Source: Struthidea cinerea
Lineage: Eukaryota > Chordata > Aves > Passeriformes > Corcoracidae
Direction: 5' to 3'
DNA length: 64,000 nt
Assembly (NCBI GenBank): GCA_013397865.1
Contig: VZTI01001818.1
Span: 124,001 to 188,000, forward strand
Shown piece after piece: positions 35,501 through 46,962 of this stretch. The stretch's first letter is position 1. Each line of letters starts with the position of its first letter. Position numbers and translations under genes: made by a program. The notes under the pieces were generated by a model that saw only the letters and a program-made list of their open reading frames with translations, made no database searches and was not told the origin of the DNA.

Positions 35501-38440
35501 CACAATTTCCATCTAAACTTCACTTTCCAACAACAACATTTGAGTAGTTTGCCAGACCTATACAGCTTCTTGATTAGGAAAAAATCTAGTTTGGACAGAG
35601 GATTGAGATATGTAGTTCTTTTAATTTGTTTTCAAGGACATGAACTATATTGTAAGGGATATAAAGGAGAAAAGTAAAAAAAGGCCTAAGGGCTCCAATA
35701 CAGTAAAAAGACTTTCAGATGGCAGAAATTAAAATTAAAGCATGCAGGAGAAAATAAACTGGAAAACATACACTAAGTGGGATGGAAAGAGCAGTAAAGC
35801 TAAAAGAGACCTTAGGGAAGAGAGAGGACAGCAAATTAGACATGAATTTGTCATCTGATATTGAAGCAAAACAAGGCAATGAAATTTGAGCTGTTTATAC
35901 AAAAGAAGTACATCATAAAAATACTCCAAATAAATGAAGTAAACATTTTGCATCTAGCTTTCCCTGTAGTGGGTTTATAATCCCATTTTATAACTAGAAT
36001 TGCAAATATAGAGTGCAAAAAGGGTAAAGGGCTGGATCTGGTAAAATATAGGCCATGTGAGTAGTATCCATCTTGCCTGATTTTACATGTCTAGAAGTTA
36101 ATTGACATCAAAAGAGCTGCCTGTCTTAAGAGGAGACACATCACCCTTTGGATCTGTCTGTTTCTACAGAGTGTCTCGAGGGTGACCAATTTAGACAGCT
36201 GAACTTTTCCATAGCTAAGTTTTAAAGAGGTGAATCGTGTATTTTTGTTTCTAAAAGGCCTGAGAGAACTGAGATGAGAATGACATGAAAGGTCTAGCAT
36301 GTCTAGAGAGGCTTGCAAGGTTTGAAAAACTACTAAGACTGAAGATCTCACAGCAGTTAATAAGTAAAGAAAAAAAAAATGAAAGCTTTGAGGAATGTAT
36401 AGGTACATTTGAGGTATAAATGTACATAACCAGTAAAAGGGGATTGAGGAGGATTAAGTAGCTTGCAGCTTGTACATGAAACACACAGTCCAGTTCAGGT
36501 GAAGGAAATGAAGAAGCTGCAGGGAGAAAGTTTGATCCTTCAGTAAGATGCTTCTTTTTTTTCCACCTTCTCACAGCTGTGATTTAGTATTGCAGCACTG
36601 TCAAAGCCTTTCCAGCAGTTTAACTGCGAAATGGAAGGATATCCAAGCTGTTACAAATCAGAGAGCCATTTAATAGGTGCCTTCCTTAAACTGACTCACT
36701 ATCTGCGTATGTGGCGTCTGGGTGCCACGGTCAAATTCAGATGAGCTGCAACACTTTGCACACAACACCAAGTTTCTCAGAAAAACACTGCTTTTGTGGA
36801 TAACCATTTCCTATGTCAAAATTGTTGATTTCCTGTTCTTTTGCATTCTATTTATTACAGATGCAAAGAAGATATGTTAACCCTCAGGGTTTCATGATAA
36901 CTAACATTTAATAGAAAAATCTGTGTATTTTTTGTGTAAATTGTTACTTTTTTTGTAACAAAATTGGAAATCTATTCTTTTTATGGTAGTTTTGACAAGA
37001 TGAGGTATTTTGTTTAGTTTTGGTTTTTTGTTGAATTGTACATTTCCTTTTTGTTGAAGTGTAAATGATTTTATTGCTATCAATTTCATTTAGCTAGCAT
37101 CTTTTTAAGCAATTCATTGCTTTTGCTTACTGAAATATCAGTTTTGCCAACTTTAAACACGTTGACTTACACTTATGATGAAGGAACTCAAGGCTGACAT
37201 AATTAAGCTCTCAGGATGTCAGCCCCTTGCTCTTCTATAACCCTGTGCAGCTGAACCATCCTGTCTAGTAACATGCAGCCTTTTATACTGAATGAACAAA
37301 GCTGAGGTTGACACAAAATATATCCTGAAGTCAGACTTGCAAAGCTCTTAAAATTACTCACCCAGACTCAAAATCTAATTATCTTTCAGCTTTCTTCCTT
37401 TTACCATGAGAATGGTCAATAAAGTGGGTGCAAAGCCAACTCACAAATCGGAGGAGAGGGAAAGGAGAGAGAATTTTCCAAACCTGAAAATAACCCTTGT
37501 CTCCAAAAGTCACAGGTAAGCTTAGGCACCATCAGGCTTAAATGCAGCATGGTACAGCTCACGTTATACTGTTTAGTATGCACTGAACGCACGGAGGGAA
37601 GAGCATGAGAGAAAAATAAATGGACTCAGTACAAAATAAATGGGTAACATAAGGCTTTTGAGACTAAGACAACATTTCACTGCCTCTTACTGTTTATTTT
37701 ATTTTAGGTTGAAGTACTTTATCCTTTATATTTCCAAGTTTCTATATTTATCTGTGGAGCAGCTGCTACTATTTGTTCTGGGTGATTTAATTTATTTATT
37801 GCTATGTATTCTAAAGACATGTAGCTCTATCTTCTAATGGTTTTACTGTGTGCTCTTTATATTGAAACAGTTGATCAGGGTTTTTTTTTGCTATACTCTC
37901 TCTTGAATTCTTTAAAAGAACAATTGTATTTCAATACATTTTTCTTAAAAATGGAATTTAATCAAAGTGAAGGATAGATTTGAATAATGCTGTATATATT
38001 CATTAAACATGAATATCAGGAGGCCCAGGACTGCATCATTAGATTTTGTTCTTTGGTTAAGATGTTCACAAAGTCTGCAAATATATTTGCAAAGTGATGT
38101 ATGATCTAGCAAGATCCCAAATAAAGCTACATTTCAACTGAATGTATTTGCTTTCAACAGTTTTCTCTGTCTTAGTACTAGATAACATTTCCTTTTTGCT
38201 CATGTTCTATTGTCAGATGCAAATTAGGAATCTTGTAAAAATAAATTTTTTGCATTGCTAGTATAAATGTGCCTGTCCAGAAGTATTTTTTTAAAAAAAT
38301 GAAAATATCAGTAAACATAACCTATCCTGATATCCATTCTGATTAGACTGAAAACACAGATCTGTTGATTGGGGAAAAATAGTTTGGTAGCCATGGTAGA
38401 AGGGAGATTTCACACTATAAAGCAGTTCAAGAAAGAAGCG
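32565..38440. other. unassigned AT-rich DNA
   Basis: Almost 6 kb without a recognised repeat or exon. Open frames are at most 107 codons (36251-36574, minus) and overlap in other phases. Poly-T and AT-rich words are frequent. Confidence 0.5.
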
Positions 38441-38488
38441 AGCGATGGATCTATAATATTTTTTCTTTCTTTTTCTGTGCTTCTTCAG

Positions 38489-38552
38489 GAATGAACGGAG
38501 AGCTGTAAGAAAGTTGTTATTGCATGCAGACTCTATTTTTGATGACCCTTGA
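38489..38552 (+). other. weak candidate terminal exon
   Basis: A long pyrimidine tract (ttttttctttctttttctgt, then gcttcttcag) makes a strong splice acceptor ending at 38488. In the phase that uses one leading base, the following sequence encodes 20 residues, NERRAVRKLLLHADSIFDDP, then TGA at 38550-38552; the other two phases stop within seven codons. I recognise no family. Twenty open codons can occur by chance, and no partner exon is seen nearby. Confidence 0.2.
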
Positions 38553-38559
38553 GAAGTAA

Positions 38560-40200
38560 ATCAGCAATAGCTCCTTATGCAAGACTCCAAATAGCAGGAG
38601 CATTGCCACAGCTGACTCACACTTGCACTGCTGATGCCATTGTTTAGCTTTTTGCCAGTGCCTAAACAATCACCAGAGGATACCATTTACATTTACTCCA
38701 GGGCAGATGAAAGAAACTGCCAGCTGAAAAGAAAATCATGTTAAGGTCTAAAAAAATAAAGATGTATGAGTATTCAGTTGTAGACTGAATGTGTTTCAGA
38801 CATTCACTTTGAAATTTTTTTAGACATTCACTTTTAATGCATGTGGGGGATTTTTTGTGGGCAAACCTAGGCAATTTTTTCTTTTTTTTTTTCTGATTTT
38901 GATGGGTTTGTTTTTCTACACAAAATTTTTTAAATGCATGACAATTAGGAGAAGAATTATGCTTTAGAAAACTCACGAGTTTAAGAATCTCTCTATGCTA
39001 GTATAATCAGGGAGTGCATTTGAGGGAAAGTTCATAGGTGCTTAATGCTCTACCTCTTTGGAAGCACAGGTTTTTTGCTGTTTTTCTTTTTTTTTTTTTT
39101 TAAAGGAAAAGCAATGTGCTGCTGACCTTTGACTTTTCCTTTCTATAAAAAAGAGTAGGGGCTTAAAATCAATTTATCATTCTCATCCAGGGGTGGACTT
39201 TCAAAGCAGATCAGTTTGCTAAATAAGTCATCTGAGAATTTGACTGTTGGAGTCACATTAGGAGCAGCTGTGCCCTCTAATCACTTCTGAGAAATCTGGT
39301 TTTTGTGTGCATCCTGCAGAGCACCACACATCTGACACATCTTAAACCAATGCTCTGAGAGCAAACGCTGTGTTGCATAGTCATTATCTGAAACCAGAAG
39401 CTGTTTTTACAATTTATTTTGAACAACTTTATGGCTTGTGCATGTCGATGCATTGACAGGTATCACTCCAGCTGGGTTACAGGTATTTTATGTTTTTGAA
39501 CAGAGGTTGTCAGTGAGGAGCAATTCTCTGTTGAACAAACACTGGAAAACCTGAAGAAGCACAAAGTATTGTGCTTTGAACTGTCGTATCTGTAGGCAGA
39601 ACAATACAGTAAATGATTCTCTGTGCTGTGTCAGAGCATCAACCCCTCTGAGGCATCAAATATGGCTAGAGCAAATGTTTAATATTTGTTAGAGTGTAGG
39701 GAAGGACGCCTGGCATTCAGTCCTGGCTCTGGAGTTGATGATCTGAACTCCAAACTGGCCTGTAGAGAGGGGAAAATTGCTACGCAAGCAGAAAAGTTTT
39801 GCTTCTCTTCCAGCTACAGCATGAAGTTTTCTTTGTTGGTGCCTTTTAATCATTTTACAGTCCTTAGAAAAAAAGCACCCCTATAGAAATTCAATGTATA
39901 AACTGCCATATTAAAAAGAGTAACAGAGAAGCACAAGTGCTCATATGTCTGTAAAAGCCAATAAAAGCATATTTTTATGAGTCTACAAAAACATTCCTTA
40001 AGATCCAGCCCTTGAATGATATGCTCATGCCTTTCTTACATGCTGCCCTTTGAGGAGCAGCACAGCAGAGAGCAAGATGAATCCAACTGGCCAGCTTAGA
40101 AGAGGAACTGTTTCTGTCAGAAGTGCACCAGGCTTCAGTGGTCTGGCTCCCACTGATGGGTGAAAACAGCCTGGTTGTTGGTCAGAGGCTGCTCTTACCA
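38560..40200. other. unassigned DNA with T/A runs
   Basis: Contains poly-T runs (38.88 and 39.08 kb). A higher-complexity part at 39.17-39.64 kb shows no repeat match and no open frame and could be conserved non-coding sequence. The nearby frames (38662-38976 minus, 39686-39886 plus) are ordinary. Confidence 0.4.
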
Positions 40201-40800
40201 GCAGCAGCACTGTACCAGTATACTCTCAGCCTGTTCTAATGCGATATGCCAATCGCTTTTTACTGCTGCACTGACATGAGTCCCTAGAGGAAAGGGAATT
40301 TAGGAGTCTCTCATGAGATTTGTGTCTGATGGCCTTTTGATAGCTCTGGGGCTCATATCACTTTGATCCCTTCAATTCAAATAGAGTAGGATGTGTTTTC
40401 CCCTGCTCTAGGCCAGCCTATATTCCAGCTGAATAAATCTATCCTTATTAATGTTCATTTGTGCATAGACTTGCATTTCTGCTTGTGACTGGATCTTGAC
40501 TGGCAGCCCACTGGTGTAAATTCAGCCCCACTCCAAGCTCCAACCACGCGAGCTTGCTCACTGCCGGTATCTAAAGGTATCGTGTCTTTAGGGGGAAGAT
40601 ATAGTTCATAATCCATTACTATTTAATTGTATCCTCTCTGTTGATACTGCTGTCGAGGGCACCAATTAGTTTCAATTGTGCAGGTGGTTTTAGCAGAGCA
40701 GACAGTTAGGCTAATGGGAAACGGACTGTGATCATCTACCTCATTTCACAGAGCTAAGGAGCAACAATCTAATTTGAACTGAGTTCAATTATTCTTGACT
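40201..40800. other. complex unique sequence, possible conserved non-coding element
   Basis: A stretch with few open frames, no low-complexity DNA and no repeat match. It contains homeodomain-type and E-box-type words (CCAATTAGTTTCAATTG near 40660, GCAGGTGG near 40681) and TTATTAATGTTCATTTGTGC near 40446. It is a plausible enhancer by texture only. Confidence 0.2.
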
Positions 40801-41847
40801 GGAACTTGCTTTAAACAAGCAACTTCGGTGCAAAAAGGCTGTTGGGGCCATTCAGCCTCTTGATTTCTGTTTTGCATGCATAGGTCTCTTCATCAAAAGT
40901 ACTTGACAGTAACTGGCTTTGAAGCAGCCAATGAAACATTCCTGTTTGGCAACATCTAACGTATGGTTCCTTCCCTGCACAGCCATTTTGACTTTTAATT
41001 CCTGAGGACTGTAGGAAAACTCTTCCTGTTAAAATCCACACAGATAAATCATTTAATAAGAGCAATAGCACTAGAAAAAATATCAAATGACCTCTTACAT
41101 GATTTTTGTCAGCTCACAGATTTATGTTTTCTTGTGTGCCCCTAAGCCTGTGCGGGCAATTAACAGTATTTATCACTGGTTTTTGTCTTCTATTCTGGTT
41201 CTGAAAACTTGATGACAAAAGACAGACGGGAAAAAAACCAGAAGGTAGACAAAATTAAGCTGTGAATGTAAAATGTAACTGCACAAACATGCTCACTGAT
41301 AGCTGATCATTTCCCCAGGAAAAGCCAGAGAACTTGTGAGGGCACTGAAGAAGTCAATGCCTTTTTGGTCTTAGGAGGTAGATCTTCTTGCCACACACAA
41401 ATACTTGGCTTAAAGGTCATGTAAATGCCAGTCTGTCTGATTTTCTCTTTCTGTAGTCTTTTGAAATAAGGCTGGCTCATCCTCACTGTCATCTTGTTTT
41501 TCTTTCTATTTCTCTGCAGGGCTCTGGTCCTGGATGTCCACACTACAGACATATTATTTTGATCTCTGTTTATTCTTGAACAATTCAAGATCTGATGGCA
41601 GGAAATTGTGGTTGGGACACAGAGAATAACTCCCTCCACAGGGTGCACCATGTCTCACTCTTCCTACCTGAGAAAGTCCTCCAGCAATAACACCTCAATA
41701 GGCCATGAAAAGGAGCTCATGACACTTCCCTAAGGGACAGAGATCATGCAGAGAAACAGCCTTTAATGAACAGGAGAGAAGCACTGCAAGAGCACAGCAC
41801 TAAGAGGTTGAGACAAGCTCTGAAGCCACTTTATCTCAATTCCACTA
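40801..41847. other. unassigned DNA up to the LTR boundary
   Basis: Holds a 114-codon minus frame (41307-41651, starting MVHPVEGVILC) with no recognised domain; on the opposite strand, inside it, there is an acceptor-like pyrimidine tract ending ttctctgcag at 41519. The two signals contradict each other in strand, so neither is called. The target-site copy CACTA (41843-41847) ends this stretch. Confidence 0.4.
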
Positions 41848-42872
41848 CGTCATAAAAAGGAGACAACTCGCTTTGCTGTGAAGGAATTAGTTGTTTTATT
41901 AAAAGGTCACAGGAAAGGTCCGAGGATCCAAAAAGAAATAATAAACAAAATTAAATAATAATTAAAGTATAAGAAATAAAATACAAAAGCCGAGTTCACA
42001 GTGATTAGACACCCGGGCCACCGCACGGCTGCCCAAAGACGGGAGCTGTATGGTGCTGAGGGGATTTCGGCTGGTTTGAAATCCCAGGAAAAATTATAAG
42101 TGTCTCTTAAAGTTAGAGATCTGAGGCCAAGCCCAGCACCGGGCTTCCCCGACCACTGACTGGTAGCAAAAGGCAAGTGGTGGTGGCAAAGGTAAAAGCC
42201 CAAGGGAAAAAGCCAAAAGAAGCGCTCTCTGCTGTGTGCAGGCTCTTTTATCAGTTGGGGTCTCCTCAGCCGCCCGCCCCTGTCCGGCCCCCATGGCCCC
42301 AGCCGGCTGGTGTTCGCTGGGATGAGGCAAGGCCTTCCCGCCAATCGGCTCGGGCTGCTGGGGGACAGTGGGCAGATGTCATCGCCTCAGAAGAAAAGGC
42401 GGGAAGGCTCCTCATCAGTATTCATCGTTGCCATGGAGGCGAGTTACAGGGGTGGCAGTTGAGGGCTATTTTTGGTAAGGGGCCGTTAGGAAGCCTGGTG
42501 GAGCTGGATCTTTAACTTAAGTAACTTAGGATTTTAATAAAACTTGCATCACACTTTTCAGAACAAGTTGAAATGCACAGAAAACAACATTACAAACTGG
42601 AATCATAAAGTCTTTAACAACATTAACAATAAAACTTGTAATCTTGGCTTAAATGACAGTGGGAGAGAAGATCACTCCTTTAGGAGTGCTTGGGGTTAGC
42701 TGTGCTCTGGTGGAGTGACCTCAGTGTTTTAAGTACAATTAACTTGAAATTTAACAATTAACATTAAACAATTAACTTTCACATTAAACTTGTAAACAGT
42801 CAACGGGGTAAAAAGTGTCACAGATGGGCAAACTTTCAAGCAAAAGACCAACTATGATTTTCATTTATGACA
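41848..42872 (-). mobile_element. 1025-bp solo LTR with target-site duplication
   Basis: The direct repeat CACTA flanks the element (41843-41847 and 42873-42877; the match extends to CACTAC). The ends are inverted copies: CGTCATAAAA on the left and TTTATGACA on the right, i.e. TG...CA with one T-to-C change. On the minus strand the order is an AT-rich U3, an ATTGG box opposite CCAAT at 42341-42345, a TATA-like GATAAAAG (42247-42252), a GC-rich transcribed part, and AATAAA (41895-41900) with about 50 bp of U5. A 5-bp duplication and this length fit an ERVL-type element. No internal retroviral genes remain. The CpG-rich centre stands out from the surroundings. The 145-codon minus frame (41907-42344) lies inside and is not a gene. 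Confidence 0.85.
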
Positions 42873-42926
42873 CACTACACCTCACCAGCCATGCACAAGG
42901 GACATAGAGCTGGGACTGTCACTCAC

Positions 42927-43219
42927 CGCTCAGCAGCAGCCCATCTGTCCCAGGTCCCCTCCCTGATGACTGAGTGTGGGATGCATCATTACTGCAGGCT
43001 CTGGATCCTGCGTGACACTCAGTAATACTGTACTGCTCTCCTGAACAGTCCTGAACCCAGTGGGACTCATGTATGTGGGAACTGCTCCTCTGGCCCTCAG
43101 GAAAATGGAAAGGGGAACTACTCAGGGCTGTGGTGATGAGATGCTGGGAAATATCCCCAGCAAAGATGTCCTCCATTTTCTGCTGGTACAGAGTTAATTC
43201 CTCCAGCATTTAACAGCTT
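42927..43219 (-). other. candidate coding exon of unknown gene
   Basis: On the minus strand an acceptor-like site (ttcattctcatacag) ends before 43219. An ATG at 43209-43207 opens 94 codons that run without a stop to GCG|GTGAGT, a strong donor with the exon ending at 42927; the frame hits TGA at once beyond the donor, as real exons often do. The peptide begins MLEELTLYQQKMEDIFAGD and ends in a Ser/His/Gly-rich part with four scattered Cys. I recognise no domain. Against it: a TAA immediately precedes the ATG, the start context is poor (T at -3), and no second exon is evident. The solo LTR would lie in the following intron, only about 50 bp away. Confidence 0.3.
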
Positions 43220-43824
43220 CTGTATGAGAATGAACTAAATGAACACAGACTCTTCTAGATGGGAAAGAGATGAGTGAGGAAGAATAGTTAGGAGGTTTTA
43301 TGATGAAGAGTGACACTGAGATGGTGGTTACTCATTGATCAAAGTCTCTTTTGATACAAGGGCTTGGGGGGTTGAAATGAAGTTGGAAAATAGTAGGCCC
43401 AAAGTAAATAAAAGTCAGGCATTCTTCAAATAGCTGGTAACTAGTCTGCGAAATGCCTTGCTACGGCATTTTGTGAAAGTTAATGTCTTTCAAGAGCAGC
43501 TAGACACATTAGCAAAAAAAAAGTCAAAAGTTGTTAGATATACTTGCCTTATGATGTTCCCTTTGTTGGAGGTGAGAAAAACATTTTTGGGAAGTGCTAC
43601 TAGCTTTTAGTTTCTCACATCCTCTGGTCATATCTAGTTGTGGTCACTGTTGGAGCCAGCACCCTGGAGTTTTGCTGTATGCTGACAAAGCCTTTCCATT
43701 TTACTTGAACCCTTTTCTGAAGGATGAACCACATCATGCCAAGGCTTTCTGAACATCAGATACTTGAAAGGGGCAGCAGGCAATATGCTCCAGTGATACA
43801 TGATAAAAGTTGTTCACAGACCTG
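43220..43824. other. unassigned non-coding DNA
   Basis: Unique-looking sequence, no repeat family and no exon-like block beyond the acceptor noted for the candidate exon. Confidence 0.5.
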
Positions 43825-43866
43825 CATGAGAGGGTGGTCATCTCACATGAGAGGGTGGTCGTCTCA
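43825..43866. repeat. 21-bp tandem duplication
   Basis: Two copies of a 21-bp unit (CATGAGAGGGTGGTCATCTC plus A) differ by a single A/G change. The duplication is recent. It keeps the plus frame open as two MRGWSSH units, but that frame has no other support. Confidence 0.9.
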
Positions 43867-46800
43867 CACGGGATGTGTTAAACAGATGAGAAGATATGGT
43901 CCTTATGAGAGGGGCTGCTTTTGATGAAGTGTTAAAGGTTCTGGGCTAAAAAATTCTGTGCAACTGTGTGTGCCCCTTGATGCACATCATGGACATAGAT
44001 GGTCCATGCCAGCAGAGTAGTACGTAGTCTGTACAATGTGAATATGAGCTGGTCCCTACCAATTGACCATGGATAGATATTTGTTCCCTTAAATTGCTTT
44101 TGAAGTCTGCATGGACAAAAATCAAGAAAGCAATTGACCAAAAGAGTTTTCCGATGGACTAAATACCAAAATAGTGTTGTTTGAGGATTATTTCTTCCTA
44201 TATTAATAGAAATGTTACCCCAAGTAGGAAAAAAAATTATTTTAAACTAATTGTGTTTCTCTTTCAAGTTCAAAAGTAAACAAGGCATTGAGAAAAACAA
44301 GGGAACTGTGTTGAAATTACTACTGTTGTTATTAAAAACAACTCTTTTGAGCCTGTGTCTATGCTGGAGGGAGTAATAAACATTTCAAAAATCAAGGGCT
44401 TATTTACAGGTGCTGAGCAACTGTGATAAAAATTTCAAAGGACCTCATGTCCTATTCAAACTATGATTAACCTGTCTTTTGTTCTTAAATTTAAATGCTA
44501 TCAATTTTGCTTTTAGGAAATGTTACTAAAGAAAGAAGTATAGCCAAGACAATATTATTTTCCCTGTATAACATCTTTTCATGTGGTCAGGTCTGGCATA
44601 GGGAAAGGGTGATTATGCTTTGCTTATCTCATATAGAATTTTAGGAAAATGCAAACACAGATCTTTTAAATATTCAATAGTTTCCATTCTGAATAGAAGA
44701 ATGTAAATATTCTATCTGGTTAATTAAAGATGTCAACAAAGCAATCATAATCTGACAATTTAAAGGATTTATTCATGGTTAGCATTCATTTTGATCTTTC
44801 CTTAATCGCAGATCATGATTGAATCTAACTAATTTTTATATGACATCATGAAGATTGTGCCTGTTCTAAGCATGTTCCCTCTGTCATTGAGAGAAAGGGA
44901 TATTCGGAGCTCTGAAGGCCACTGTGAAGAGAAATAATCTTGAACCACGGCATTTGATAAACGGTATTTGTATCACCCCCCAAAAGTAAATGGATTTGGA
45001 GATTAAGTGATGATTGCTGGAAAAAACTAGCTTAAAGGTTATTCTTTAAATGTGGTTATTATCTCAAGCTATCTGTATTCAAGCTGTCTCAGAATATAGA
45101 GAACATGGGGTAAAATTATCCTTACAATGGTGAAGAGTTTGTTTATGTATGGCATATTCCTTAATTGTGTGAAACAATCAGGGGAATATTAATTTCCTTC
45201 TTGATGAAGAGACCAGCAGTTCAGTTACTTTTAGAAAATAGTAAAACATACCTTCCTGATTTAGCACAGAATTCATTCAAGCCTGTGAAAATTTGTATTA
45301 ATTCGATATATCATTGTTACAAAAACTGCATTGTACATAGTTACCTTATGCAATAAAATGAAATTTAGCACTTTTATTTTCAAAGCATGTTTGTGTGTGA
45401 ATTCATTCTCACATTGTAGTGCCTTCCCTTTTTTTTATGGTCACAATTAGCATAAAACAATGTTTTTCTCTCCAAGGAAAACACAATTTAATATTATGGA
45501 CATGTCTGAAAAGTAGTAACTATGGAAAAAAGTCCTGTTGCTGTTTGGAGATCTCTTGAACCATGCAGGTCCCAAACTGAATATCTTCAGTGAATCTGTT
45601 TTTTGCCTGGAGAAATCATCACATAGAAAAGTTAATAGAGATAGACCTTAATCCCAAGCACGGGAGGCCACTCATCCCAGAGCAGAAAGACTTACAGATT
45701 TCAGGAGAGACTGAGACCTCAGATCAGTGGGACAAAATGAATATGGGCCCTGTGCCTGCAACTGTGCTTGTGCAGTGAGGGAGCTACAAACCCGCATGCT
45801 ACATTAATCATGCCTTGATGCACAGGGAATCAAGACCCTAAATTCTGTCCAACTGGGCTTTTTCAGCTTTCCAGAAAGGCATGGAGCTCCTCCTTCACAT
45901 GTAGTCACTAATAAAACGTGCAGAATGATGAAGAGAGCGATTTTCCTACAGGGGCATTGAACTGGCCAGAACTTTGAAGAGTATCCACTTAGATGTTTCC
46001 TTCTAGTGAGCTCCCAAACAAAAGCCTTTTAGCCACCAAAGCTTGGTTCTATTAGAAATACAAGCTCAAGTAGCTTTTTAAGTAACACAATATCAAAGTG
46101 ACTAGCAATAAAAGTGTCTTATAAAAAATTTCCTTTGCCTGCTGCAAGTCTTTGCATTCACACTTGCATTCAGCTGACTCAGAAACTTTCTGTGTTGCCA
46201 CAAACTCTGCTGTGTCCCTTCTGGTCCTGATGAGGACTCTTGCCACTGCCTCTGAGGGTTGATGACTGGCTTCTCTGTGTGTTCTCAATCTGAACACATG
46301 CACTGCACCTCAGAAAAAGAGCTATCTCACATTCCTTAAAGAAATGTCATTTGACATCCTGTTCTTTTGAAGAATATAACATGCAGCTGAGGACAAGCAA
46401 ATCAAACATGTGTAAGCATTTGTCTGGTAGGAGTTTGAAATTGTGCACAGGTCAATGCTCAATACATGCTGGCATTGGCAGGGGGGCTTCCCTCTGATAC
46501 TGTAACACAGAGTGCTCTATGCATACCCAAAAGATATTTCTTCCACCTTAAATCCCTGGAGGGCTTTGTGGATGAGAAGGATGTTTTCATGTATCAAAAA
46601 TTATCAACTGAGCAATTCTTCTGCTTCCCAACGGAGTGCAGGCTGAAGATTTCAACTTCTTTGTTTTCACTAGTCCGCAATTCATCCATATCTTTAAAAT
46701 TCCAAGTGACAGAAACATTATTCTGTATTTTATTTACATTTTATTTACATTTTTATTTTTATTTTATTTCTAGACAGTCCAAAAGAGATTTTGCCTTCAT

Positions 46801-46900
46801 TTTTATATTTTAATGGGATGGTTCTTCTGCTGTTTCATAGGCCTAACTTGCAAAAAGATGTGGTTCCCCATGCACGAAAAATGAAATACAACATAATTGA
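43867..46900. other. unassigned AT-rich DNA
   Basis: No repeat family recognised. The longest frame (46466-46813, +, 115 codons) ends in a Phe/Tyr-rich tail encoded by T-rich simple DNA (ttttatttacatttttattt), so it is not a gene. Confidence 0.5.
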
Positions 46901-46962
46901 GTATAGATATAGATAGAAATAGATATAGATGATATAGACAAAGATGATATAGATATAGATAT
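46901..46962. repeat. imperfect (GATATA)n microsatellite
   Basis: About 60 bp of ATAGAT/GATATA units with interruptions, giving Ser/Ile/Tyr-rich minus-strand shadow frames. Confidence 0.85.

Noticed and set aside
41307..41651. 114-codon minus frame overlapping a strong plus-strand acceptor at 41519
   Set aside because: The two signals are on opposite strands and neither is confirmed by a second exon.
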